Origin: Owenia fusiformis
Lineage: Eukaryota > Annelida > Polychaeta > Sabellida > Oweniidae
Assembly (NCBI GenBank): GCA_903813345.2
Contig: CAIIXF020000004.1
Location: 11,257,196-11,321,195, forward strand
Direction: 5' to 3'
Length of the DNA: 64,000 bases
Both the position numbers and the translations under genes were made by a program. The stretch's first letter is position 1. Each line of letters opens with the position of its first letter. Of the stretch, positions 22,094 through 33,527 are shown in pieces. A model generated the notes under the pieces. The model did not search any database. It saw nothing but the letters and a program-made list of their open reading frames with translations, and was not told the DNA's origin.

Positions 22094-22846
22094 ATGTTTT
22101 GGCTGTATATCTTCCTCGGTCTTTTCCATCTCCACTCATGTTTGGAAAACACGGAAAAGCATGTGTCGACCCATCAAGGTTGTGTGTTGGAATGTCTCGG
22201 GAACGACATTTTCGATTGTATAAACGAAGCTGAAGTTGACGAACACAAAGCGTATTTCATGAACACTTTGATCGACCATTGCTTACTAGACAGCGAAATG
22301 GGACAATGTTAACGTTCTTGCAGAGAGCGGGAACTTGGTGTGAACATTTACGATTTCGCGATACGGTTGCTGCTGAAATAAACACGTGCTATACGCATTG
22401 CAAGTTCAATCCTATAAACGAACCACGTCAAAGGGCAACAGAATTCGAATCGGAAGTGAAAGCACTAGAATCGGCCTCTGGGCGCAAAGAATATACAGTA
22501 GGGGAACATGGGGCAAAACGGCCCTCTGGGGCAAAGTGGCCCATCGAAATATCTTTTGAACTATAAAAAGATGGTTCTTCAAAAGTCACAAAATCGAATT
22601 TTGAAATATCTGCCACCTTCTCGAGCGTCCATTTTTAACCAAGCAGCGTCTCGCTTTACGTAAGAGGTAATTCCACGTCAAAGGGCAACAGAATTCGAAT
22701 CGGAAATGAAATCACTGGAATCGGCCTCTGGACGCAAAGAATACACAGCACCTCAGTTTGAGGGAATTTGCAAAGATCCGCGATTTCAAGGATTTTTGTG
22801 TAGCGATGTTATGGCTAATTCGAGGACAGCTGGTAACTCACTATAG
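22094..22846 (+). pseudogene. Secreted cysteine-rich protein gene, 5' part (interrupted)
   Basis: The ATG at 22094 follows a good acceptor (TTACTCTTTTGCAG, ending 22090), so a 5' UTR intron is likely. The first ~17 residues (MFWLYIFLGLFHLHSC) are a clear signal peptide. Several cysteines follow (HQGCVLECLG, IDHC). The first frame stops at 22312, while a similar-looking cysteine-rich stretch (RAGTWCEHLR, NTCYTHCKFN) continues in another frame from about 22315. A ~78-bp stretch (22424-22497) is repeated at 22673-22749 with unrelated sequence between, and the second copy continues to KDPRFQGFLCSDV and a stop at 22844-22846. That stop belongs to an inserted element. I do not recognise the family. 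It is a host-type secreted protein, decayed or wrongly assembled at two or three places. Confidence 0.6.
22498..22672. other. Insert between the duplicated coding stretches
   Basis: Begins AGTAGGGGAACATGGGGCAA and continues with GGGGCAAAGTGGCCC, a phrase typical of dispersed animal repeats. It separates the two near-identical 75-bp coding segments. No clear terminal repeats are seen. Confidence 0.4.
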
Positions 22847-24199
22847 TCCAGTCAAAGTAACATTTGACCCAAAACTAATTGCAATAGTAATAAAATGTTG
22901 TTTTTTCAATTTATATCAACATATGAAATGACATACTAAAAATCTACCAAAATCTATTCAGTGGAACATGTAAAAAAAATCATTTTTGGTACCCCCTCCC
23001 CTTGAAAAACAGACCCCCCTAAGGAAAAAATTATTTTTCAAATGCCTGCAATTTTTTTTAAGTAATTTTACAATTTCTTGCTTGTAATAAGGTATCCCAA
23101 TCTGTGTATCTCTTTAACTTTGGTATTCAGAGTGAATAAGAATATTTTTAACCCTTATTCATCTGAAATTTTGCATTAAATGCGCACGGTAATTTTATGT
23201 GAACGCCATTATATTCCAAAAAAGCGACTCAATCATGTATAAAAAAAATCCCAGTTTTACCTTGTTATGTAATCCATACATATACAAAGCAAGAGAATTT
23301 TGCATTCATTAGTTATTGAGAAAAAAAATCATAACTTTCGAAAAAACAATTTTTAAATTAGGGGTAGGCCTTCATTCGCTTCACTTATTCTTAAATCACT
23401 GGGAGAATTTAGATCATTAACCCATAAGGACTTTATAATGAAATCATATATATATAATGTATGCCTTAAATATAATATAAATATATATAAAGTCTTAATT
23501 TTTTAAAACAAATTGAAAAATAGGGATAGGCCTTCATTTGTTTCACTTATTTTTAAATTACTGGGAGAATTGAGACCAATAACCCTTATGGACTTGAAAA
23601 TGAAATCTTATTAATAATATATACACTATAAATATGATATAGGTAGCTGTGTAAGTAGCTGATTAAGAAGCTTAGTGGGTTGCTGATCAAGTTCGCACCA
23701 TTGACTTAACATGAGGATATCATCAAGTCGACTTTTCGAGATTTCAAAACATCAAAGAATCTAAACTCAAAGTCAGATTTCAGAAATTTTGCAGTATTTT
23801 GACACCTAAAACATTGCATTCATTTAGAACTTTTTGTTCTGACCTATTTTCCATACAAATCTCAAAAGTAGGTTAAGATACCCTCTGACTGCATGAGGCT
23901 AAGGCTATTAGCATATTCTTGGCTACCAGTACATCGAACCTCGAAGAATATTATGAAAGTGTAGTGTCAGAATCGCAAAAATATGACCTAAGCTTTTCAG
24001 TGTCAAAATTGTGAATTCAAGTAGCTTTCAGTAAATTTAATTGTATTTAGTCTGAATTTCACTGGTGATGCATTCAATTTGGGTTTGCTTTTTCTTGTGA
24101 CTGGTGTATACTTAATTTTTTACTTTGTTCTAACAAGTTTTGGTCCTTACCCTTTAGCACTAGTGCTTACATATTCCAGTCATACTCTTATAGTTGTTA

Positions 24200-24470
24200 T
24201 GCGGAATATGGCATATATTCATGGTTGTGCGATATTTGCAGTATATGGCATATTCCAATGGTGAGTATGGCATATTCCGCTGTGAATATGCGATACACTC
24301 AACTGCCGAATATGCCATATACAGTAGATGAAAACGTTATACAGAATGCATCGATTTGATTGTTTCCATTTAAAGTTCTCATTGGTTAGTGTGTATGCCA
24401 TATACTGCGGGTGAATCTGGCATACACCGCAAGTGGATATGCCATATTCGTTGCGGAATATAACATATAT
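24200..24470. repeat. Cluster of GAATATGGCATAT motifs
   Basis: At least eight forward or inverted copies of ATATGGCATAT, GGCATATTCC or TATGCCATAT lie within 270 bp. It is local simple-sequence amplification of a near-palindrome inside the 3.1-kb element. Confidence 0.6.
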
Positions 24471-24599
24471 TTGTATCGTGTTTACCGCGTGACAATATTA
24501 ACTTTTACAATACCAATCAACATTGTGTCTAGATATATTAGTACAATGTAGAACAAGGCACAGGGTTAACCACCATAGCAGTGTGGGCTTGTTTACCCA

Positions 24600-25050
24600 A
24601 AAAGCAAGATGACCACCAAAATGTCTATCAGCTGTAGAACATCTTACCATGTAACATGTGTAAAGTTTTGAAGTTAATCCATTAAGTGGTTTTCATGGAA
24701 TGCCAATGACAAAATTAATCCAAAACTTCCAAAATGGCCGCCACAATGCAAGATGGCCACTGAAAGGGGACAAGAATGCAAGATGGCTTCTGAAAAGATT
24801 TTTAGATCTAGAACTTCTTACCATGTAACATGTGAAAAATTTGAAATAAATATGTTGAGAGATTTTTGGGAATTGTGATGGCAAGATTTATCTAAAAACT
24901 TCCAAGATGGCCGCCAGAATGCAAGATGGCCACCGAAAAGTGAATCAGCTCTAGAACTTCTTTCCATGTAACATTTGTGAAAATTTGAAGTGAATCCATT
25001 AAGTGGTTTTCCAGGAATCGTGATTCCAAGAAAAATGCAACACCACCCAT
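24600..25050. repeat. ~150-bp tandem units with AAGATGGCCGCC
   Basis: Three units near 24605, 24730 and 24905 share TCTAGAACTTCTTACCATGT, AACATGTGAAAAATTTGAA and CCAAGATGGCCGCCA. They resemble the ATGGCGGCCAT units at the right edge of the window in style, but the unit is different. Confidence 0.7.
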
Positions 25051-25956
25051 CCGCCAAGCAGACAACAGTATCGTACCTTTTTAGGTACGATAAAATACAC
25101 ATCATATGATGTCATAATAAATTAGCAAACGAGCTAATTTGCATATGGGCTAATTGCATATTTATTGCTTCATTATGATACAAATATGAATTTGAGTCGA
25201 GGAATAATGAGTGGAATTTGCCTAATATCGTATTACATCTATTAACAATATTCAAATGGTTGCTATGGAAACTGGCATTTGACATTATTGTTAACAAATT
25301 TGAGACTGGGAAACAAGTGGATTTGAAAAGATTGGGTCATTAGTTTTACAACGGTACCTTATTTGTGCCCTTTCCTCTCATTTGTACAAATTTCATTTTC
25401 CGACCTACATTCTAGTAGCCTAACCATACGGTATCAAAAAGTTTATTTCTCAAAATTCAATAAACCTATCATTTCAATATTACAAAGGAATAATAAATGT
25501 AATGTTGGTCCATCGTTATAAAATTATAGGACATTTTCTAGAAGGTCCTATCATGATAAAAACACATATTCAAATTATTATATGCGAAATTTGAGAGATT
25601 TTTTCAATATTTTCTGGGTTTGTAAGGGTTAAAAAGAAGACAAATGAACTTTTTCTTGGTTAAATTAATATTATTATCTAGGAAAAACAATATCCAATTG
25701 TGGTCAAGCTAAATTATGTAAAAATAAGACCTCAACTTTAAGAAATATGTTTTTTAGTCCTGCACTTATGAATTGAAGGGGGTGGGGTAGGGGGTATCTT
25801 CGATTCAAATTTTAACATTGTTCCACTATTTCGATTTTGGTAGATTTTTAGTATGTATTTCAAGGTTAATAAATGTAAATAACTAACCTATTTTGATTTC
25901 TATTGCAATTTGTTTTGGGTTAAGCTACTTTTCTCATTAGTTTGACTGGGCTACTA

Positions 25957-26420
25957 TGCAGAGTTGGTCATTCGTGCGGGTATCACGGCCGAGATTATTA
26001 CTGGTGCTATACAACCAATAATAATCACTGGGACTACTGTTGCACAAATTACGAATTTGCGATTACCACTCACAGAATTACCTCCACTGTCAGGCGGGCT
26101 CACAATGGCAGTATTGCGGTGACGCTGGCACAATGACTACCGGAGCAGCTACAAACGAGGCACGCACTTGTAGAAGCGACCACCCATGCGGCCTTCACCG
26201 AGACCAGGGCGGCTCCGATTATTACTGGTGTCGTTATGATAGCACAGCATGGGACTATTGCTGCAGCCCACGGGAACTTAATCATAGATGCGATTACCAC
26301 GGTTCAACCTATAAATGGTGCAAACACACGTATGATTATAATTACCGCTTAAACAGATGGTCTTACTGCTACCATAACAATGATCCAGTAAATGGTACAT
26401 CCATTGTTGTAGAGCAGTAA
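25957..26420 (+). pseudogene. Secreted cysteine-rich protein gene, 3' part: four WxYC repeats
   Basis: Four small cysteine repeats follow one another: HSCGYHGRDYYWC...HWDYCC (25969-26043), ICDYHSQNYLHC...WQYC (about 26052-26117), HPCGLH...DYYWC...WDYCC (26185-26265) and HRCDYHGSTYKWC...WSYC (26283-26370). The pattern is C-x2-H-(G)-x3-Y-x-W-C-x(5-13)-W-x-Y-C. The first repeat lies in a different frame from the other three, so there is one frame change near 26045-26060. The stop is at 26418-26420 and an AATAAA follows at 26531-26536, a credible 3' end. The repeat superficially resembles a fibronectin type II core (aromatic residues around two disulfides), but I do not recognise the family. Function unknown; expected extracellular. 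Confidence 0.6.
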
Positions 26421-26530
26421 TAGCATGGACCCTACTGAATTCCTCCAGTAGTATGAAATAATACAGTTCTTCCATTTCCTGTATTACAAACTAGATATTT
26501 CAATTAGATTCATTGTAATCATATTTCCAA

Positions 26531-26536
26531 AATAAA
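26531..26536 (+). promoter_or_regulatory. Poly(A) signal AATAAA
   Basis: It lies 111 bp after the stop at 26418-26420 and is the first AATAAA downstream of the cysteine-repeat gene on this strand. Confidence 0.4.
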
Positions 26537-26644
26537 TTCTTGTAATCAAATACCAAACCTTTGTTAAGTCGAAAGAATGCAAATGGTGCATTTGGGAAGG
26601 AATAAACTATTATCTTTAATTGTCATGAATGTTTCATTAATTCT

Positions 26645-27407
26645 TCAATATTTACTACATTGGCTGTAGGAAATGCCCATGGTCTCGAGGGCTCTGATTG
26701 TAATATCAAGTCCTCCTGATTGTTGTGGCTTCACAGCTAAGGTTAAAAGATGTTTGCCAAAATTTACGATAGGGGCATCCCATCCCTTATCCCATAGGCA
26801 ACAAGCTTTTGCCAATTCTGGCAAATGTGTGTCCCGAATCCTGCCCATCCTCCTAAGCAGGTATCCAAAATCCGTACCTCGATAAAAAGAAAGAAGATAA
26901 CCTGGATTTTGCCAAAGCCCTGCATACGGAGGATGAATCCTGTCTTAGTGCCATTCAGAATACTTTTTCCCGGGTCCATTTTTGATAATAGCTCATTAAA
27001 TCCACCCTTGGTCTGGTTGTAGCGTAAACACCTTTTGTGTCCTTAAAGAATGAAAGATCGCCCTTGTGACCTAACCGCTCCACTTCCAAAAATCCCTCAT
27101 CTCCTCCGACTGATTGGTTTTTTAATCGTCGAGCCCTTTGAGACCCACTTTCCCAATCCCAAAGTTGACTGTCTTTATCGTTTTGTGTTGACATGAAGAC
27201 TCTGCGTCGACGGCGGTCCTATGGATTTCGTTCAACTTCCAAAAACAAGTTCAAACGAAGATTTCGAATCCTGAAGCCATACGATCCAGCCTCCAAAGAC
27301 CAAATGTCTCCGCCTGATGTCGATTTGGTTACTACAACACTGTCTTCACTTTCCCCAACCAAATAATAACTATGGCCTAGTATCTCCACCTTGAGACGAT
27401 AGCCATT
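26645..27407 (-). pseudogene. Decayed host-like coding segment, beta-trefoil-like
   Basis: On the minus strand a strong acceptor (TTCTCTTTTGTAG) precedes NGYRLKVEIL at 27407. The frame continues through IWSLEAGSYGFRIRNL and LFLEV, then SQLWDWESGS, ARRLKNQS and GFLEV, down to YYQKWTREKVF ending at 26955. The recurrent xLWxxEx...RLKN/RIRN...LxLEV pattern resembles the repeated lobes of a beta-trefoil (lectin-like) fold; this is inference from pattern only. A further open stretch (KACCLWDKGWDAPIVNFGKH ... ISYSQCSKY) at 26848-26645 in another frame looks like its continuation. The coding is interrupted at a few places, one being a 90-bp MITE. Function unknown. Confidence 0.45.
26846..26935. mobile_element. 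90-bp MITE with 9-bp target duplication
   Basis: It starts CATCCTCCTAAGCAGG and ends ATACGGAGGATG. It is flanked by AATCCTGCC (26837-26845) and AATCCTGTC (26936-26944), 8 of 9 matching. It is an internally deleted relative of the 248-bp element at 59884-60131, which also has a 9-bp duplication. Confidence 0.75.
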
Positions 27408-27419
27408 CTACAAAAGAGA

Positions 27420-29520
27420 ATTTTAGTGTGTTATGAGAACGTCTGATCGTCCGATAAATAGTCGATACCGTTGCGATTGCCAACATTTCTATCTGCTGAA
27501 TCAAAAAAGAGCAAACATTTGTAATTTATCATGTAGCGTTTGCTGATGAATGGACAAATGGTTTTAAAGATATTGCAAAAACAAAATCTCGTCTTGATTA
27601 TTTCATATCGGTCAAAATGTTATTGGAGTGGAGAGTACACACTTTGACCATTTTAAATAGGTTGGTAGACTTCTCAGTTTGTAAAAAAAAAGTTAATTGA
27701 ACCATTTGCTATAGAGAGGAAGCCCACAGTTGAACTATAGTACGATGACAATGTTAACTAATTACTCGAGACTGTTGACACTTTAATCTTTTTTAATATT
27801 ATCATACGAAATAAATGATTAATCAAAATACAGGTAGTGAGCGGTTTATCAATATGACTATAATTGTAGCTTTTAAAAACTGATATACATCATATAACTT
27901 TTCTCGACCTCGTGAAACCTGTTAGTGAACTAACCAGCATATACAGGGTGTCACCTTGTTGTTTTGGTTTATATCACAACCCAATGAGGTGTGTATTAAT
28001 GATTGACATTCCTGTTATCTCAAAATCTGTTTGGAACCATACCATTGGATTTATATGGGAAATTCCTCGGAGAAAATTCTTGGGATTTAGGAAGGGGTAC
28101 CATTTACATAATTTGAGAAATTATTGGCATGAAACCGATTTAAAACAGCATTAATATTATTCAAAAGTGATCGTAATAATGATGCTCAGCCCTCTGAAGT
28201 TTGAAAAATAACAATACCCGGGTGTTAATCCATAGATATTCCTTGAAAATGAGAAATTATATGGTGCAATCTTATAATCAATAAAATGTTTTAAAGTGTA
28301 TTGATGTTTTTTAGATGAAAAACACAAGCGAAATGCATGAAAAGGCTCCCCATATTCATTCTACAAACAACTCGCGGTTCTTTCAGAATCCTAAATCTAA
28401 TATAAATACACCACTTTTTCCCACTTGAACATTCTTTCTACACAAAAAAATCACGAATATATATTTTTTATTTGAGAGAGTTTTTTAGAATTAAAATAGG
28501 TGAGTGACGTTTTTGTGTCATTCTGTATACAGTGACTGCTTTATCAGCAAAACTTGCATTTGATGTTCATGAGCAACCCATTTGGCTCATTCTGATACTC
28601 AAAGCGTCTTTCTGTTTCACCTGAGGGCTGAGAAGATTTGAGATGGCATGGTTTATCATGATGCATTTGGCTTATTAGTAATGATTATGTAGTTTGTTTT
28701 TATTTGTCTGTTCCCTATTAATGGTTTATCGGTTGAAAGTTAGATGTTGGTAAGGCACTATCAAAAATATATTAAACAATTCAATTAGACAAGCAAAGTA
28801 TCTTATGCATTTCTAGGTGTTAGGTATAGTAGATTGAACATTTGCATTTCTCTTGCATCGGTTTGCATAACGATTCGAATGGCGGGATTTGAAACTTACT
28901 CTTGGTTCATCTATATCATTTTTAATCCTTTTATCATTTAGACTTCAACAATCGAAAAGAACAATGAGCTCACCTCTTCTGTGTATGATGCCATCCTCTA
29001 CTTTCGCAATCTGCAAACATAATTTATAGCGTACATATTGCTACGCATTCAATAACAGTTTCTGACCAATCTTTATTTTTAAGAGATACGGAATTGACAA
29101 AGAAAATTGCAATGGGGGAAACATCCATGATCAAAATTATGATATAATGGCTGATAATACGTGGTATAGGTAGCTTGTGCTTAGTGCAGGTCAAAATGTT
29201 GACCTTGCCAGTCTTTGTAAAATGCTCGCACACAAGAACTCGTTTTTAAACCTAGTCACAATTCGTTTATTTAGTCCTTGGCTTAAATCCCGTTTGATCA
29301 TCTGAAAACGATGCTGAATTTTAGTGGGATGGGGGGGGGGGGCATGGAAAAAATCTGGAGCCCCAAAAATATTTGGGCCCAAAAAGCCTTTTTAAGCCAA
29401 ATTATCAAAAATGGGCCTTCAATCTTCAAAATTTGGGGCAAATCTTTGGTTTTAGGGGCCAATTTTTTTCCCTGACTTGAAATGTGCCCTCCCCTTGTTA
29501 GCTTCTGGATCCGTCAGTAC
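27420..29520. other. Intergenic with dispersed repeats
   Basis: No gene is certain. A short stretch at 27945-27985 (CAGGGTGTCACCTTGTTGTT) resembles a TIR end of the 6.9-kb element. 28560-28672 is an inverted copy of 36862-36950, with a third partial copy at 47955-48000 (shared phrases CTTCTCAGCCCTGAG and CCATGACATCTC/GAGATGGCATGG). A G-run lies at 29330-29342. Confidence 0.5.
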
Positions 29521-29532
29521 CGAGTGCTTACA

Positions 29533-30443
29533 CACGGGATACTAGAGTATCCGCGTATATTGAGTATGACCGGTTCTAAGCTTACGAGTGTGACCGTATT
29601 TCTGTTCCTATAAACAGACGAGGTGAGTACTTGGTTTTTATGAACACTTTCGAACGTTTTCTTTTTATCCTACTTGGTCAATGAATGATACTTGGTATAC
29701 TTATAATGCCAGGCATATCACAAGGGGCCTTAATCAACAGAAAACGTATTAATATTAGATTGAAGCCGTAAAATCCTAGTTTCCAGCATCTTTGATCAGT
29801 TTTTGTGTAACACAACGCAACTCCGAAGAGGATGACACATCTTATGTATAACATATAGCTAGATCTACGAATTAGTCATGAATATTTTAAATAATTTAGG
29901 CTGCTCTGTCCAAATATGATACATCTTTGAATTTTTGAGAATACGAATGTCACTTGTGCCCCATTATTGGAGAATACGGTTGTGAAATGTCTTGGATGCC
30001 GTGTTACACTCGTTTCCATGACATTTCACAAGCGTATCCTCTGGGAAAAGATAAATCCTTCTCTTGCTCACTCTACGGGGGATCATATAAACTGAGATTT
30101 GGAGATCTTGTTCAGGTTAGCCATAAAAAGGTTTGGGATTTGTTTTTTTCTACTGTGATATTAATGATTTGGCTCTAAGGCGAGAAATCTGTACTTTCTG
30201 ATTGATATTCCATTATGAACAGTTACATTGCTAAAATAGCTCATGTTTAACATTTTTTTGTTACATTACTATTAAATACAGCATAAACTATGTTCAACAA
30301 ACACAATTTCAAAAAGGATAATATAGAAGTTAACCTTTATTTTCCATTTTTAAGCAGCTGTGCCTCTCATGACTTTCCAAAACAGGTCATATTCGTAGCC
30401 TAAGAACCGGTCATACTCAATATACGCGGATACTCTAGTTACC
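29533..30443. mobile_element. TIR DNA element, ~0.9 kb
   Basis: The left end CACGGGATACTAGAGTATCC continues into GCGTATATTGAGTATGACCGGTTCT. The right end is its inverted copy (AGAACCGGTCATACTCAATATACGCGGATACTCTAGTTACCCGTG). The terminal match covers about 50 bp and is almost perfect, so the element is fairly recent. The interior has no transposase. It abuts the GC-rich inverted repeat of the next, larger element. Confidence 0.75.
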
Positions 30444-31130
30444 CGTGCTTATGCCTAGGTCACATAGCCGCCGGGCGCCGGCCGATGAGTAGTCATCGGC
30501 CGATTTATAAATCGACCGGGCGCCGGTGACTTTTCACCGATGTCTTGATCTAATCGTGAGTATGGTCACATTAGTACAGGCATCGTACGGCGCCCGCGAT
30601 CAATTGAAACTGAAAGACATCGCACGGGTATCGCAAGGCTATCTGCCGATGGCCGTACGGCACCCGCCAGGACATCGGTCGATCTACAGGCCTCTAGATT
30701 TATACTAAATTCTTGTTTGACCCAGTATGACTGTTCCACATGGCATGAATGCAAGATTTGAAAACGAAATACTTCGATAGACAGGACTTCCAGTATAATA
30801 ATGTTTTCATGCAATAAAAATCAGAAAAAGAAGATCCTCTAAATAGGTTCAATATTTAGAAAAAAATGCTGACATGGGGTCCCTATTCATAATTTTTCAA
30901 ATTGTTTGATTGATATTTTTACTATCATGGATACTTCAATTAAAAGAAAACATATTGTTTTAATAAAAACACTGTATTTATGCCCATGGTGAAAGATATG
31001 ACCGTCTAAAATCACTTGCCATACTTCACGTGGTCTTTTCATCAAAGTGCACCCTGACCTTAATTCATTTTTAGATCTTTCATATAAACAAATACTATGT
31101 CTACCTGTCCATCCGATGCTATTAGCAAAA

Positions 31131-31427
31131 GGATGATTCTCGGTTTGGAGAACGAAGTTCATCACTCTAATTGAGCGTTATCCCTGCTTCTGACCAATTT
31201 GATTTTTTTACATAATATAGATTTGAATGTCTTCTTTTGAATAGTCTTAAATTAATTTGGGTAATATTTCTAGATTTTCCATCAAAAACTTACTAGTGAA
31301 CCACCCAACGTCGCTTTTATGATTCGTACCACTTTTTTAACTTGATGTATTGCATATTTCCGTGGGTCAATTTGAGAAAAAAGACAAACAAAGCATACAG
31401 GGATATGTCATGAGCATATCATGAAAA
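31131..31427. repeat. Inner inverted repeat, left arm
   Basis: ~295 bp with over 90% identity to the inverted 37255-37548. Landmarks include ATGATTCTCGGTTTGGAGAA, GTGAACCACCCAACGTCGCT and TTTTTTAACTTGATGTATTG. The outer edge is sharp (AAAGGATGATTCTC in both). Confidence 0.85.
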
Positions 31428-33040
31428 AATCCTTTCAATATGTTTTTAAGAAACATTCGAAAATAATTCATTCTTAAATCGTGTCCCATTTTCGAGATAT
31501 TCTCTGACATTTTATACACATTCATCCAATAGAGGGCCTCTCAAAAGAGCGACTTCAGATTTTTGGCATTTTACAAGTCATATATAAAATTGATTAATCA
31601 TCTATTAATTAGATGTCACCACTTGCTATGAACTATGCTAGTGGTGAATATAAGCTAGTCAATTGCTGTGAGCTGGAGAGGGTGTATTTATATCACTTCT
31701 ATCCTACCACGTAATTACGTGGTCGATGGGGATTTTCTGCTAATAATACACTGAAAACTGCCTGATGAATCTATACAATATATAGTAGAACACTTGGAAT
31801 AAACATGTATGTAAAATCTAGTATAAGCTTACATTCAGAAATATGGAAATAAACAAACGTCCTTCCTTTACAGCTTCACTGTAGCCTGTACTCCTTTAAA
31901 GGGATACATCAATGAGTTAAAAATAAAAAATCGGTGTGGAGAATGGACGGGGAATCGAAACACAATTCAGCGCGTAGGAGTTGAGGAACTTGCCACAAGA
32001 TTACGCCTCTTTCTACCTCTCTCTTCCTGATTTAAACCTTAAAATTCGCCCAAGCATCGATCAACGTGGTTATTATAGCTATAAATAACACGTTCATTGT
32101 TCAACCAATCTACAATAAGCCGTTGATGAGAGATAGTCTAGAGAGATTAAACAACACTTAGAAACACCTTAGAAAAATGGCGCCCGTATATGATTTTTGT
32201 GTTCTTTTCTGTTTATCAATACAATTTATATTTTGACACGATTGCGATAAAACGTATACCTAGAAATGTATGGCTAATTACCATAAGCGACTGGTAAATG
32301 TAAAAGTTGTTTGGTTTATCATATAAGAATCTGTAATAAAACCTCGATTGCCAAAATGAAACCATCGATTATGTTCAGTATGTTGCTATATATAATAAAA
32401 GTTTCCAGTCTTTTTTCAGTTACCATTAAACAGAGTCATTAGTCATTTTGGATTTGCTGGATTGATGATGGCATGGGTTGTTCTTTTTCAATTTCAGCAA
32501 TAAGTTAATCCTTTTTTATGGACATATTGCTACCTACAACCTTTGACATCATTAATCTAGCCAATAATCAGGTTCTTTGATGTACCAAATGATGGCAGGA
32601 TTTATTGGAAAATAAACAACTTTTCATGTCCCCCATGCAGTATCGCTGAGCGTGAATTGATCACTCAAACTACGGATTTTATTTGCCCAAATAGCCTTGG
32701 ATAACTGTGGTAACTAAAGTAACTGGAAAATGTAATAACGTTTTCGAACCTTTAGTGACATGAACAATGGATTTTTAGCTTTTTCGATATAAGCTTAATT
32801 CACAATTTTCAGAAATTCACATCAGTTGATTATGCTTTGCACGCCGCTTAAAAGCGCCATCAAAGCGCCATTGGTGTGAACTTAGCTTAACAAGTTACTT
32901 GGGGGAAGGGGAACAAGGGAGGGGAGTTTGGTAGACATTTCCACCAGAATGATGAAAGTATTCATCGATGTCATATCAAATATTTATGTCATATTGAACA
33001 TTTATCTCCGCGCTAAAATACCGACGATTGCAAAGATAGT

Positions 33041-33527
33041 TTAATCCGGTAGCCGACAGGCGTTTCTTGCATTCGTGAATACAAGCTAGTCCATTTCACT
33101 GTTGAATTGCGTCAGTAAAACCTAAAAATTAAGAAATCACAATATCATCATGCAATAATATATGGAAATATATATTCCTATTGTACATGAATGACATTTG
33201 TATATCTTGGATTGCTTCTAGTTTAGCTTATGAAGTGTGTGGCCTCTTATATATGGATGCTTCTCTGCCATGTTATTTTCAATAAGATTAACATGGCTGA
33301 AATTCTTCAAATTACAAGAGGTCACAGTCTTATTGCACAAAAAAACGAGAAAATCTGAAATATACAAATGTCATTCATGTACAATATGAATCTACTTTTC
33401 CATATATTATTGCACAATGGTCTCCCGATTTCTTATTTTTGGGGTTCTACTGACGCAATAAAACAGTGAAATGGACTCTAACCTTATATTCGCGAATGCA
33501 ACTAACGCATCTCGGTTACCTGATTAA
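33041..33527. mobile_element. Foldback MITE with TTAATCCGGTAGCC ends
   Basis: TTAATCCGGTAGCCGACAGG at the left pairs with inverted GGTTACCTGATTAA at the right. Inner blocks (GTCCATTTCACTGTT; TGTACATGAATGACATTTGTAT) are inverted as well, so the whole 487 bp folds back. TTAA at both ends may be its target duplication. Confidence 0.75.

Larger units (their letters stand above)
22844..25953. mobile_element. 3.1-kb TIR element inside the cysteine-rich gene
   Basis: The left end is TAGTCCAGTCAAAGTAAC and the right end is the inverted TAGCCCAGTCAAACTAA. Similarity continues for about 200 bp (AACCCAAAACAAATTGCAATAG, CATACTAAAAATCTACCAAAA, and an opposed pair of C-rich/G-rich tracts at about 22988 and 25780). 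CTA flanks both sides (22841-22843 and 25954-25956); a TA duplication is an equally possible reading. Leaving out the element and one CTA reconnects an open reading frame across the site. The interior holds two direct copies of a ~200-bp unit (23360-23640) and a run of ATGCAAGATGGCC units (24600-25050). There is no transposase. Confidence 0.75.

Noticed and set aside
28974-29010. 37-nt exon-like stretch on the minus strand (acceptor TTTGCAG, donor GTGAGC)
   Set aside because: The splice signals look good, but no reading frame joins it to the 27407 coding segment, and 37 nt is too short to identify.
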